A DNA stretch of 64,000 bases. It comes from Conyzicola lurida (lineage in GTDB: Bacteria; Actinomycetota; Actinomycetes; Actinomycetales; Microbacteriaceae). The notes under the pieces are model-generated. The model was not told the origin of the DNA. It saw only the letters and a program-made list of their open reading frames with translations, and ran no database searches. The stretch is taken from the NCBI RefSeq assembly GCF_014204935.1, contig NZ_JACHMJ010000001.1, positions 248,001 to 312,000 on the forward strand, read 5' to 3'. Shown piece after piece: positions 25,796-33,225 of this stretch; within the stretch, counting starts at the first letter, position 1, and every line of letters begins with the position of its first letter. Position numbers and translations under genes: made by a program.

Positions 25796-26995
25796 TCAGA
25801 CGCGGTCGACCGTGTCGCGCAGCCGGGGCGCGAACGGCAGCAGCACGAGGCCGAACACCGCCGTGACCACGAGCGCGCCGATCGCCGCGGGCACGACGCC
25901 CGTGACGTTGCCGACCGCACCCACGGTGAGCACGACCGCCGCGGCGACGGCGTAGGTGATCGCCCCGTACGCGGAGGAGAGAGCGCCCTGTCGCGCCGGG
26001 CTCGCACCACGCGAGAGTGCGACGAGGCCGGCGCGGTACGAGATGCCGATGCCGATGCCAAGGGCGGCGAACCCGGCGAGAGAGAGCGGCGGGGAGTCGA
26101 CGACGGCGCCGGCCGCGATGCCGAGCGCTCCCACCGAGAGGAGCACCACTCCCGACATCCACGGCACGACCCTGGCCAGGTGCGGGCTCGCCAGCTGGCC
26201 GGCCGCGCTCGAGCCGAGCATCAGGGCCGGTCCGACGGCCCGTACCAGCGGGGAGTCGAGCTCGGCGAACACCGTGGCGCCGAGCACGATCGCGACGCTC
26301 ACTCCCGCCCAGGCCACGCACCCGGTCGCGAGGTAGCGCGCGTCGGAGAGCCGCAGTCGCAGCTTCTCGGGCACGCCGGCGACGGTCGCGAGGGCGAGGC
26401 GGTTGGGGGCACGGCGCACGCGCAACACGATGGACGCCGCGACGAGCACGACCAGCACCGCGATGCCGTGCCAGAGGAACACCTCGTGCGTCGCGGCGCT
26501 GCCGCGGAGTTCGATGACGATCTGGGATGCCGCCGTGCCGACGACCGCTCCGACGAGGTTGCCCGTGGCCGAGAGCGCGCGCCCGCGGGCGCCGATCGCG
26601 GCGACGACGAGCGCGGCCGCGGCCCCGGTCGCGAGGCCGCCCGCGACACCGGCGACCATGCGCCCCACGAGCACCGACCACTCGGTCGAGAGCGAGAGCA
26701 GCGCGTCGGCGCCGAGCGCGACCGCGAGCGCCGCGAGCAGCAGGCCCGTCGCGTGCCGGGTGAGGCTCGGCCGAGCGAGCACGACGAGCGCGATCACGAG
26801 CACCGTCACGTAGAACACGAAAGTCAGCGACAGCACGAAGGGCTCGAGACGCAGAACCTCGCGATACACCGGCAGCAGAGGGTTGACCGCGTTGGTGCCG
26901 GCGAGAAGCAACGAGAAGGCGACGGCGACGATTCCGGCCTGCGCGAGTGCCCAGAAGCGAGATTCGGGCGCGTCTACGGTATTGGAATCGGTCAT
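25796..26995 (-). CDS. MFS transporter, 12 TM
   Basis: This 399-residue protein has about 12 hydrophobic segments, LLAGTNAVNPLLPVYREVL in the first helix pair, LARPSLTRHATG in the helix 2-3 loop and LVGRMVAGVAGGLATGAAAA in helix 4-5. It is Ala/Val-rich, with a short acidic N-terminus. It could export or import a metabolite of the neighbouring catabolic genes. It is divergent from the aminotransferase gene and shares a 92-bp control region with direct repeats. The substrate is unknown. Confidence 0.82.
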   Translation of the reverse strand: MTDSNTVDAPESRFWALAQAGIVAVAFSLLLAGTNAVNPLLPVYREVLRLEPFVLSLTFVFYVTVLVIALVVLARPSLTRHATGLLLAALAVALGADALLSLSTEWSVLVGRMVAGVAGGLATGAAAALVVAAIGARGRALSATGNLVGAVVGTAASQIVIELRGSAATHEVFLWHGIAVLVVLVAASIVLRVRRAPNRLALATVAGVPEKLRLRLSDARYLATGCVAWAGVSVAIVLGATVFAELDSPLVRAVGPALMLGSSAAGQLASPHLARVVPWMSGVVLLSVGALGIAAGAVVDSPPLSLAGFAALGIGIGISYRAGLVALSRGASPARQGALSSAYGAITYAVAAAVVLTVGAVGNVTGVVPAAIGALVVTAVFGLVLLPFAPRLRDTVDRV

Positions 26996-27005
26996 AAACT
27001 TAACT

Positions 27006-27064
27006 ATAGAAGGTTTGCTTCCTCGACGGTTTTACATAGTAAGGTTCGTTCCAACGTTTCTATG
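27006..27064. promoter_or_regulatory. Repeated motifs in the MFS / aminotransferase divergent promoter
   Basis: Two imperfect direct repeats with ATAG-AAGGTT-GTTCC character lie at 27006-27022 and 27036-27052, 30 bp apart (about three helical turns). CATAG (27035-27039) also pairs with CTATG (27060-27064). The region is AT-richer than its surroundings. Binding by the Lrp-type regulator of this block is a reasonable guess but is not shown. Confidence 0.4.
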
Positions 27065-27087
27065 AAATACCCAGATCGGTGACCATC

Positions 27088-28281
27088 ATGAGCTTGACCT
27101 TCTCGCGGCGTATGGAACGCGTGCGCCCCTCCGCGATCCGCGACCTGCTCGCCCACGGCGCCGATCCCCGCCTGATCTCCTTCGGTGGCGGCTACCCCGA
27201 CCAGCGTCTGTTCCCCGTCGCCGAGCTGCGTTCCGTGTTCGACAGCGTGCTCAGCGACGCGACCGGCAGCGCGGCTCTGCAGTACACGACGTCGGAGGGT
27301 CTGCCCGCGCTCCGGGCCGCGATCGCCGACCGCCTCGCCGCCAAGGGAACGCCGACCGCCGCGGACGACGTGCTCATCGTGCAGGGCGGCCAGCAGGGGC
27401 TCGACCTCGTCGGCAAGCTCATGCTCGATGCCGGCGACACCGTCATCGTCGAAGACCCCACGTTCCTAGGCGCGCTCATCGCGCTCAACCCGTTCGAACC
27501 GCAGTACGCCACCGTGCGCATCGACGACGAAGGAATGGACGTCGAGCACCTCGAGACCGTGCTCGCGCGTCATCCCGAAACCAAAATGATCTACACGGTC
27601 CCCGACTTCCACAACCCGACCGGCGTGACCATGAGCCTCGCGCGTCGCACGCGGCTCATCGAACTGGCCAACCAGCACGACCTGTTGATCCTCGAGGACA
27701 CCCCGTACCGCGAACTGCGCTACGACGGCGAGCACCTGCCCACGCTGCGCAGCCTCGACACCGAGGGCCGCGTCGTGCACCTCGGCAGCTACTCGAAGAT
27801 CCTCGCGCCGGGCATGCGGCTCGGCTGGGTGATTGCCGATCCCGACGTGCTCGCGCGCCTGACCCTGCTCAAGCTCGCCGCCGATACCCAGTCGTCGACG
27901 CTCAACATGTCGGCGATCCTCGCCTACACCCAGCAGTACGACCTCGACGCGCACATCGAGCGACTCGTCGACGCGTACCGGATCAAGCGCGACCTCATGC
28001 TCGCGACCATCGACGACACCTTCCCGGCCGGCATCGAACGCACCACCCCCTCGGGCGGCCTGTTCACCTGGCTCACCTTCCCCGAGGGCTTCGACAGCAC
28101 GGCCTTTATGAAGGATGTCGCACTGCCCGAAGCGCGGGTCGCCTACGTCCCGGGCGCCTCGTTCTTCGCCGTCGACGTCAAGACCAACCACGCGCGGATC
28201 AACTTCTCCGGACTCAGCGAAGACGACATCGTCGACGGCATCAGCCGTCTCGGCGCGCTACTCACCACCCACCTCAAGTAA
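27088..28281 (+). CDS. PLP-dependent aminotransferase, fold type I (2-aminoadipate/MocR-like family)
   Basis: From the ATG at 27088 (a GTG at 27079 is also in frame) the product is 397 residues with no MocR helix-turn-helix. It has LISFGGGYPDQRLFP near 27, TVIVEDPTFLGALIALN, VPDFHNPTGVTMS near 175 and the PLP lysine in GSYSKILAPGMRLGW near 232, with C-terminal YVPGASFF and ARINFS. The class includes LysN/Kat-type enzymes acting on aromatic, branched or 2-aminoadipate substrates. It starts a two-gene unit with the next amidohydrolase (12-bp gap). It probably turns the amino-acid intermediate into a 2-oxoacid for the aldolases. Confidence 0.88.
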   Translation: MSLTFSRRMERVRPSAIRDLLAHGADPRLISFGGGYPDQRLFPVAELRSVFDSVLSDATGSAALQYTTSEGLPALRAAIADRLAAKGTPTAADDVLIVQGGQQGLDLVGKLMLDAGDTVIVEDPTFLGALIALNPFEPQYATVRIDDEGMDVEHLETVLARHPETKMIYTVPDFHNPTGVTMSLARRTRLIELANQHDLLILEDTPYRELRYDGEHLPTLRSLDTEGRVVHLGSYSKILAPGMRLGWVIADPDVLARLTLLKLAADTQSSTLNMSAILAYTQQYDLDAHIERLVDAYRIKRDLMLATIDDTFPAGIERTTPSGGLFTWLTFPEGFDSTAFMKDVALPEARVAYVPGASFFAVDVKTNHARINFSGLSEDDIVDGISRLGALLTTHLK

Positions 28282-28293
28282 GGGAGCACCACG

Positions 28294-29430
28294 ATGACCA
28301 CCCTCTCCGACGCGATCGAGGCCCTGCCGCTCGTCGACCACCACGTGCACAGCATCCTCCCGTCGTCCATCTCGGAAACCGAGTTCATCGACGCGATCAC
28401 CGAGGCCGACCACGCGTTTTCGCGCGAGACCGCGTTCGACACGCAGCTCGGCTTCGCGCTGCGCCGCCACTGCGCGCCGATCCTCGGGCTGCCGGCGTTC
28501 GCCACCGGCGAGGAGTACCTCGCCAAGCGCGCCGAGCTCGGCTACGAGGAGACCACCCGCCGCCTGCTGCGGGCCTCGGGCATCTCGGACTACATCATCG
28601 ACGGCGGCTACCTGCCCGAGCAGCTGCTGCCCGTCGACGAGTTCATGGGCCTGGCAGACGCCACCCCGCACACCATCGTGCGCCTCGAGACCGTCGCCGA
28701 GGCGGCGATGGACGGCGCGACCTCGTACGCCGACTTCCTCGAGCGCCTCGCGGCCTCGCTCGCCGAGAAGGCACCGACCGCGATCGGCTACAAGTCCGTC
28801 GCCGCCTACCGCTGCGGGCTCGACCTCGCCCCCGAGCGCCCCACGGCCGACGAGCTCGCCACGGCCGCGTCCGACTGGTTCGACCTCGTGCAGTCGTCGG
28901 GGTCCATCCGCCTGGTCGACAAGGTGATCGTGCGCCACCTCATCTGGTGGGCGCTCGCCGACGAGAAGTCGGTGCTGCAGATTCACGCCGGCTTCGGCGG
29001 CACCAACCTGATGATGGAGACCGCGAGCCCGGTGCTGATGCAGAAGCTGGTCGCGGCGACGCAGCACACGGGCGGACGCATCGTGTTCCTGCACTGCTAC
29101 CCCTACGCCCGCGAGGCCGGATTCCTCGCCCACCTCTACCCTCACGTGTACATGGACGTCGGCGAGGCGCTGAACTACGTCGGCGCGAACGCCGTCGGCC
29201 TCGTGCGCGAGAGCCTCGACCTCGCCCCGTTCAACAAGGTGCTGTTCTCCAGCGACGCGTGGGGCCTGCCCGAGCTGGTCTACCTGGGCGCCAAGCTCTG
29301 GCGCGACGCGACCTCCGTGGTGCTCGGCGAGTACGTCGAGCGCGACGGCTGGCCCGAGTCCGAGGCGCTGCGCGTCGCGACCCTGACCGCGTCGGGCAAC
29401 GCCGCGGTGCTGTACGGGCGCAGCTTCTAG
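28294..29430 (+). CDS. FluG-like TIM-barrel amidohydrolase
   Basis: This 378-residue protein has LVDHHVHSI near residue 14 (HxH), IGYKSVAAYRCGL near 167, VLQIHAGFGG near 228 (metal His), VFLHCYPYAREAG near 257 (His) and LFSSDAWGLPEL near 313 (catalytic Asp). This is the N-terminal amidohydrolase domain found alone or fused to glutamine synthetase in FluG proteins. Hydrolysis of a C-N or lactone bond is expected. It follows the aminotransferase gene by 12 bp in one operon. The terminator-like hairpin of the GAATCGACC family lies 18 bp after its stop. Confidence 0.85.
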   Translation: MTTLSDAIEALPLVDHHVHSILPSSISETEFIDAITEADHAFSRETAFDTQLGFALRRHCAPILGLPAFATGEEYLAKRAELGYEETTRRLLRASGISDYIIDGGYLPEQLLPVDEFMGLADATPHTIVRLETVAEAAMDGATSYADFLERLAASLAEKAPTAIGYKSVAAYRCGLDLAPERPTADELATAASDWFDLVQSSGSIRLVDKVIVRHLIWWALADEKSVLQIHAGFGGTNLMMETASPVLMQKLVAATQHTGGRIVFLHCYPYAREAGFLAHLYPHVYMDVGEALNYVGANAVGLVRESLDLAPFNKVLFSSDAWGLPELVYLGAKLWRDATSVVLGEYVERDGWPESEALRVATLTASGNAAVLYGRSF

Positions 29431-29447
29431 GCCGCGCACCCGCCGAT

Positions 29448-29494
29448 TGCCACGAATCGACCCATCCCGCAGCGGGATAGGTCGATTCGCGGCA
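29448..29494. repeat. GAATCGACC-family inverted repeat, copy 1 (terminator-like)
   Basis: Arms TGCCACGAATCGACC (29448-29462) and GGTCGATTCGCGGCA (29480-29494) pair with one mismatch, and the interior adds ATCCCG-cag-CGGGAT, so nearly the whole 47 nt folds into one hairpin. It sits between convergent genes. The same arms recur perfectly at 34678-34724, which argues for a repeat family rather than a unique terminator. Confidence 0.75.
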
Positions 29495-29511
29495 TCCGGG
29501 CTAGGCCCGCT

Positions 29512-29940
29512 CTAAACGCGGCTGAACCAGTAATCCCGCAGCCACTCCAGGAGCCGTTGCGCCTCGTCGTTGCCGCTCGCGAGCCGCACCTCGCCGGTGC
29601 TTGCGTCGAACATGTCGTCGTACCCGGGCAGGGCCGTGATCGAGTCGTCGGTGAGCGGGCGGAATCCCATGGTCCAGTCCGGGAACTGGCGTTCGGTGAT
29701 CGGTTCTTCACTGACCACGTGGATGCCGCGATGGCGCGGATCCGCGGCGATGACCGTGAACCGCGCCGCCAGCTGCTCGTCGGGGCCCTCGAGGATCTGG
29801 ATGAAGCGGCCCCGGTGATAGAGCAGGGCCCCGGTCAGGTCGTGGCGCACGTTGTTCGCGCGGGCCTGGACGAGGATCGCGGCGATCTCCTCGTCGGTCA
29901 TGTAGGCCGCCGCGGCGCTCACGTAGGCGATGGATTTCAT
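29512..29940 (-). CDS. BLUF-domain blue-light sensor protein
   Basis: The ATG at 29940 gives a 142-residue stand-alone BLUF domain. The flavin-site residues of known BLUF photoreceptors are present: Tyr6 (SIAYVS), Asn30 (ARANN), Gln48 (RGRFIQILEG), Trp89 and Met91 (FPDWTMGF). Their spacing equals that of PixD-type proteins with a constant offset. It would bind FAD and signal by a light-driven hydrogen-bond switch to a partner. No output domain is fused. The divergent MASE1-PAS-PP2C phosphatase is the obvious candidate partner, but that link is inferred from position only. The longer open frame upstream has no supporting domain. Confidence 0.9.
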   Translation of the reverse strand: MKSIAYVSAAAAYMTDEEIAAILVQARANNVRHDLTGALLYHRGRFIQILEGPDEQLAARFTVIAADPRHRGIHVVSEEPITERQFPDWTMGFRPLTDDSITALPGYDDMFDASTGEVRLASGNDEAQRLLEWLRDYWFSRV

Positions 29941-29971
29941 GCGATTCCCCGAGTATTCATCAGGCGAGTCT

Positions 29972-29987
29972 TGCCGCTTTGGCGGCA
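29972..29987. other. Small hairpin in the BLUF / phosphatase divergent region
   Basis: TGCCGC (29972-29977) and GCGGCA (29982-29987) form a 6-bp stem around TTTG, 32 bp upstream of the BLUF start. It could be an operator or a 5'-UTR hairpin. The rest of the 144-bp gap shows no clear promoter to me. Confidence 0.35.
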
Positions 29988-30084
29988 CCGGACTACGCCC
30001 ACTACTGGGGCCGCGTCTGCGCTGCCAACCCCGATTCCATTTGTGGTGACTAAGATTCAGCAAGAGCGGGACGAGGGGGATCGA

Positions 30085-30147
30085 ATGGCGTTCGTCACAA
30101 TCGACACCGGGGTGGCGCAGGACCTGTCGGCTGCCAGGGCGACGTGA
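30085..30147 (+). CDS. Candidate 20-residue leader peptide upstream of the phosphatase gene
   Basis: An ATG at 30085 with GAGGGGGA at good spacing opens a 20-codon frame (MAFVTIDTGVAQDLSAARAT) whose TGA overlaps the GTG start of the next gene (GTGA). The downstream gene has no Shine-Dalgarno of its own, so translational coupling through this short frame is plausible. The peptide has no recognised similarity and could equally be a remnant of a longer gene. Confidence 0.4.
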   Translation: MAFVTIDTGVAQDLSAARAT

Positions 30148-32141
30148 CCTCCGTATCCGCGCATCGCGTCGGGGGCGAAGCGCCCGGTCGACGGCCGCGA
30201 CTGCGGTTGCGGACGGTGCTTCTCGGAGCGTCCGTTCTCGTCGTGATCTTCTTTCTGTCTTCGACATCGATCCTGCTGCGCCCCCCGGACACCGCGTGGT
30301 CGGCATGGTGGCCGGCGAGCGGAGTCGCGATCGGCGTGGCGGCACGGTGCGAGAAGCGGTGGCTCTGGTCCGTCGTAGCGGCGATAGGCGTCGTGTCCGC
30401 GTTGGCGAGCGTCGTCGGCGGTCGTGAGCTCGTGCTGGCGGCCTGGATCGGTGCGGCGGTCGCTGCCGAGGTGTGGGTCGGAGCCACGGTGCTGCGACCA
30501 CGACCCGACCGTGAGCCACGGCTCAACACCGCGGGTGATCTCTACCGTCTGCTCCTCTGCGCGCTCGCCGCGTCGGTCGCCTTCGGTGTTATCGGGGGGA
30601 CAGCCGTGGCCGTGCTCCGTGGAGGCGACAGCTACCTCCCGGCCCTCCTCGCCTCGGTCCCCGCGCACGCGGCCGGAGTGCTCCTCATTGCCCCGCTGCT
30701 GATTCCACGCAGTCGGGAGCCGGGAAGTGCCAGCCGCGTCGAGTCCACGCTGGTCTGGATCGCGCTGGCCGTCGTCATATTCCTCTGTTTCGGGGTCAAC
30801 GTCGGACTCCCCGTCGCGTTCCTGGTCAGTGTGCCGTTGACCTGGGGTGCGACGCGGCTCGCACCCCGCAGCGCTCTCTGGTTGATGGTCGTCACCGCCA
30901 TCGCGGTGACGACGCTCAGCCTCGTCGGACGCGGACCCTTTTCATTCGGCGGACTGGCACCCGGCGTAAGCGTCCTGATGGTCCAGCTGTTCAACCTGTC
31001 GTTCGGGCTCGTCGCCCTCACGCTGATCGTGTTGACCGCGCAACGTCGGCGCCTGAGCGAGGCTCTGGAGGAGAGCGCCGGCTTGTTCCGTGCCGCGTTC
31101 GACCACTCACCGCTCGGCTATGCGGTGGTCACGAAAACGCCCGCGGGACCGGTAGTCGACCAGCTCAATTCCGCCGGCCGCGACCTCCTCGGACTGCGTG
31201 ACGGCGACCCGGTGCACATCATGGAGCATCTCAGCGACGACAGCTGGGTCGAGCTCGGTGCGATTATCGGTACGCACGGCGACGTCCGTCGTACGCAGTG
31301 GCAGGGCGCCATGACCCTCCAGGACGGTCGCAGCATTCAGGCGCTGATTTCCACCCTGCCGAGCGACCTCGTACACGACAGCCTCGCCATCCAGTTCTTC
31401 GACATCACCGAGCAGCAACGCGCGCAACACGCCGCGCGCGAGGATCTGTTGCGCGCCGGCGAAGTGCAGCAGGCGCTGCTCCCGAAAGACCTGACACCGC
31501 TCAGCGGATACGACGTCGCGGGAGCGTGCGTTTCGGCGAAAACGGTGGGCGGCGACTTCTACGACTGGTATCGGGTCACGGGCGGACTCGCCTTCTCCCT
31601 CGGCGACGTCATGGGCAAGGGAGTGGGGGCGGGGATGATTGCCGCCACTGCCCGCGCCGCGCTGCGGAGCGCACGCCACGTCGACGATGTCACCGTGGCT
31701 GTCGCCCGCGCCGCCGACACCCTCAATATCGATGCTGCCAGCGCGGACTCGTTCGCCACCCTCGTCCACGGCCGCCTCCGGGCGGACACCGGTGAATTCG
31801 ACTATGTGGACGCCGGACACGGTCTCGCAATCATCCTGCGCGCCGACGGCACCATCGGGCGGATGGCCTCGTCGGACGTACCGCTGGGAATCGATCTCGG
31901 CGGCGACTGGACGACACACTCGGACGTCCTCCACCCCGGCGACACGCTGATCGCCTTCAGCGACGGAGTCTTGGACCTCTACGACGGCACTCTGGCCACG
32001 CTGGACGATGTCGCCGATCTCGCCCGCGAGTCGGCGTCGCCCGCCGAACTCGCCTCGCGGCTCACCGAACTCGCGCGTCAGGTACCGGAGCTCGAAGACG
32101 ACTGCACGGTTCTGATAGTCCGACGGGTCAGCTCGGAATGA
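30144..32141 (+). CDS. MASE1-PAS-PP2C (SpoIIE-type) protein phosphatase
   Basis: This 665-residue protein starts at GTG 30144. A MASE1-like sensor with about eight helices covers residues 25-300 (includes WWPASGVAIGVAARCE and FGVNVGLPVAFLVSVPLTWG). A PAS-like domain follows at about 310-430 (LFRAAFDHSPLGYAVV). The SpoIIE/PP2C phosphatase domain (about 440-660) has KTVGGDFYDWY, LGDVMGKGVGAGM, DAGHGLA and AFSDGVLDLY, with the metal-binding Asp residues intact. Such RsbU-like enzymes dephosphorylate anti-anti-sigma factors in general stress control. No anti-sigma partner is nearby, and the divergent BLUF gene suggests a light or stress input. Confidence 0.88.
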   Translation: MTSVSAHRVGGEAPGRRPRLRLRTVLLGASVLVVIFFLSSTSILLRPPDTAWSAWWPASGVAIGVAARCEKRWLWSVVAAIGVVSALASVVGGRELVLAAWIGAAVAAEVWVGATVLRPRPDREPRLNTAGDLYRLLLCALAASVAFGVIGGTAVAVLRGGDSYLPALLASVPAHAAGVLLIAPLLIPRSREPGSASRVESTLVWIALAVVIFLCFGVNVGLPVAFLVSVPLTWGATRLAPRSALWLMVVTAIAVTTLSLVGRGPFSFGGLAPGVSVLMVQLFNLSFGLVALTLIVLTAQRRRLSEALEESAGLFRAAFDHSPLGYAVVTKTPAGPVVDQLNSAGRDLLGLRDGDPVHIMEHLSDDSWVELGAIIGTHGDVRRTQWQGAMTLQDGRSIQALISTLPSDLVHDSLAIQFFDITEQQRAQHAAREDLLRAGEVQQALLPKDLTPLSGYDVAGACVSAKTVGGDFYDWYRVTGGLAFSLGDVMGKGVGAGMIAATARAALRSARHVDDVTVAVARAADTLNIDAASADSFATLVHGRLRADTGEFDYVDAGHGLAIILRADGTIGRMASSDVPLGIDLGGDWTTHSDVLHPGDTLIAFSDGVLDLYDGTLATLDDVADLARESASPAELASRLTELARQVPELEDDCTVLIVRRVSSE

Positions 32142-32145
32142 AATA

Positions 32146-32173
32146 CGGGATCCGCGCTTTCGCGCGGATCCCG
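32146..32173. terminator. Terminator between phosphatase gene and tRNA-Lys
   Basis: CGGGATCCGCGC (32146-32157) pairs perfectly with GCGCGGATCCCG (32162-32173) around a 4-nt loop. It lies 4 bp after the phosphatase stop and 5 bp from the 3' end of the minus-strand tRNA, where it is followed by GTATTTCATT. It probably terminates both transcripts. Confidence 0.85.
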
Positions 32174-32178
32174 AGGGG

Positions 32179-32251
32179 TGGGCCCCGTCGGGCTCGAACC
32201 GACGACCCACGGATTAAAAGTCCGATGCTCTACCAACTGAGCTAGAGGCCC
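32179..32251 (-). tRNA. tRNA-Lys (anticodon TTT)
   Basis: On the minus strand a 73-nt cloverleaf is seen: acceptor GGGCCTC with GGGGCCC (one G-U pair), D-loop AGCTCAGTTGGTAGAGC, anticodon stem GGACT with loop containing TTT, T-arm GTCGG-TTCGAGC-CCGAC and discriminator A. CCA is not encoded in full. The anticodon UUU reads AAA and AAG lysine codons. Confidence 0.96.
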
Positions 32252-32275
32252 CTGCATTAAATGTAGCGTGTAGTC

Positions 32276-32905
32276 GTGACCGATGAGTTCCATAAGCCGA
32301 CCCAGTACTCGGGCGACAAGTTCGACACCTACGAGGGTGGCGAAGATCCCGCGCAGATTCTGCGGGTTGCGCATGACACCGCGCACGCTCTCGTCGCGCG
32401 CGCCCGAGCCAGCGACGACCCCGCCGTCGTCGACCGGCTCGTCGCGTACACCGACGAACACGGCGTCGACGCGCTCTCCGAGCTGTGGGCCCGCTCGAGC
32501 GCGAAGAGCCTGCCGGGCGCTCTCTGGCGTATCTACCTGCTGCGTCTGCTGATCCGCCAGGACTCCGAGAACATCGCCTACCTGTTCCAGCGCGGCACCG
32601 AGGTGCTCGGCACGATCGACGCCGTCGTGGCCGGCGCCCCCATGCCCACGGGCCCCGACGAGATCACCGAGCTCGCGGACGAGATCCTCCGCGGCCTGTT
32701 CCGCGGCGACTTCGCCACCGCCCTCGACCGCGCCGCCGCCTTCTGCCGCATCACCTCGGCCGGCTGCACTAGCGTCGCGGACGACGTCGACATCGTCACC
32801 CCCGAGCGCGCCACCGAACTCACGCGCCGCGCCCTGCGCCTCACCCTCACGGGCGACGAGCTCAGCACGTGCGCGCGGCTCGACCGCGCCGGCAACCTCG
32901 ACTAA
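32276..32905 (+). CDS. Conserved hypothetical protein, 209 aa
   Basis: The gene starts with GTG at 32276, 24 bp from the tRNA. The soluble, largely alpha-helical product has EDPAQILRVAHDTAHALVARAR near residues 22-44, then LSELWARSSAKSLPGALWRIYLLRLLIRQDSENIAYLFQRG near 66-107 and two Cys residues in AAFCRITSAGCTSV near 160. No catalytic motif or membrane segment is seen, and I do not recognise a function. Codon use is ordinary for this genome. It ends before the promoter region of the sigma-factor gene. Confidence 0.75.
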   Translation: MTDEFHKPTQYSGDKFDTYEGGEDPAQILRVAHDTAHALVARARASDDPAVVDRLVAYTDEHGVDALSELWARSSAKSLPGALWRIYLLRLLIRQDSENIAYLFQRGTEVLGTIDAVVAGAPMPTGPDEITELADEILRGLFRGDFATALDRAAAFCRITSAGCTSVADDVDIVTPERATELTRRALRLTLTGDELSTCARLDRAGNLD

Positions 32906-32960
32906 CCACGCCGAACCCCGCCGCTGAGAGCGAACAGCGGCTGCGGCATCCGTCGTCTGG

Positions 32961-32988
32961 CTGACAAGCCACACGAAGAATGTAAAAT
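32961..32988 (+). promoter_or_regulatory. SigA-type promoter candidate for sigK-rskA
   Basis: CTGACA (32961-32966) and TAAAAT (32983-32988) are separated by 16 bp and would start RNA near 32995, exactly at the base of the leader stem. This leaves a 5' leader of about 230 nt before the sigma-factor ATG. It is a match by eye only. Confidence 0.6.
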
Positions 32989-32995
32989 GGATGTC

Positions 32996-33073
32996 GCCGG
33001 GCCGCGGTAACCCCGGGCTCCACTAATAGCCGCTTCGAGCGGCCTTGCGCCGAGAGGCGTTCTGCGGCCCGGC
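32996..33073 (+). ncRNA. Candidate structured leader RNA of the sigma-factor operon
   Basis: GCCGGGCCGC (32996-33005) and GCGGCCCGGC (33064-33073) form a perfect 10-bp closing stem. Inside are GCCGCT-tcg-AGCGGC (33029-33043) and CGCC-GAGA-GGCG (33048-33059, a GNRA tetraloop), leaving a single-stranded stretch with GGTAACC and CCACTAATA. The result is a multihelix junction starting at the predicted transcription start. I do not recognise a known riboswitch class. It could be a cis-regulatory RNA or a processed small RNA. Confidence 0.5.
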
Positions 33074-33114
33074 ACCTACGAAACCCGGCACTTCGAGACC
33101 CGGCACCTACGAGA
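33068..33114 (+). repeat. Three tandem 15-16-nt repeats in the sigK leader
   Basis: CCCGGCACCTACGAAA, CCCGGCACTTCGAGA and CCCGGCACCTACGAGA follow one another at 33068-33083, 33084-33098 and 33099-33114. They overlap the last bases of the leader stem. They are too short and too few for a CRISPR array. A protein- or RNA-binding role is possible. Confidence 0.6.
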
Positions 33115-33225
33115 CTCAGGGCATTTGCGAAATACATTCCGAAACGCTCCAATCCGTTTCCGGCTTCACGCCGAATCACTGACATGCTTAAGCTCGTGAC
33201 GAGAGAGACCGACAGCGAGGACTAT

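Noticed and set aside
32179-32251. tRNA-Lys considered as an integration hotspot
   Set aside because: No integrase, no duplicated tRNA 3' end and no composition shift were seen on either side.
32996-33073. Leader RNA considered as a known SAM, TPP, cobalamin or FMN riboswitch
   Set aside because: None of the hallmark conserved strings of those classes is present, so it is kept only as an unclassified structure.
33068-33114. Tandem repeats considered as a CRISPR remnant
   Set aside because: Units are 15-16 nt with no spacers and there are no cas genes in the window.
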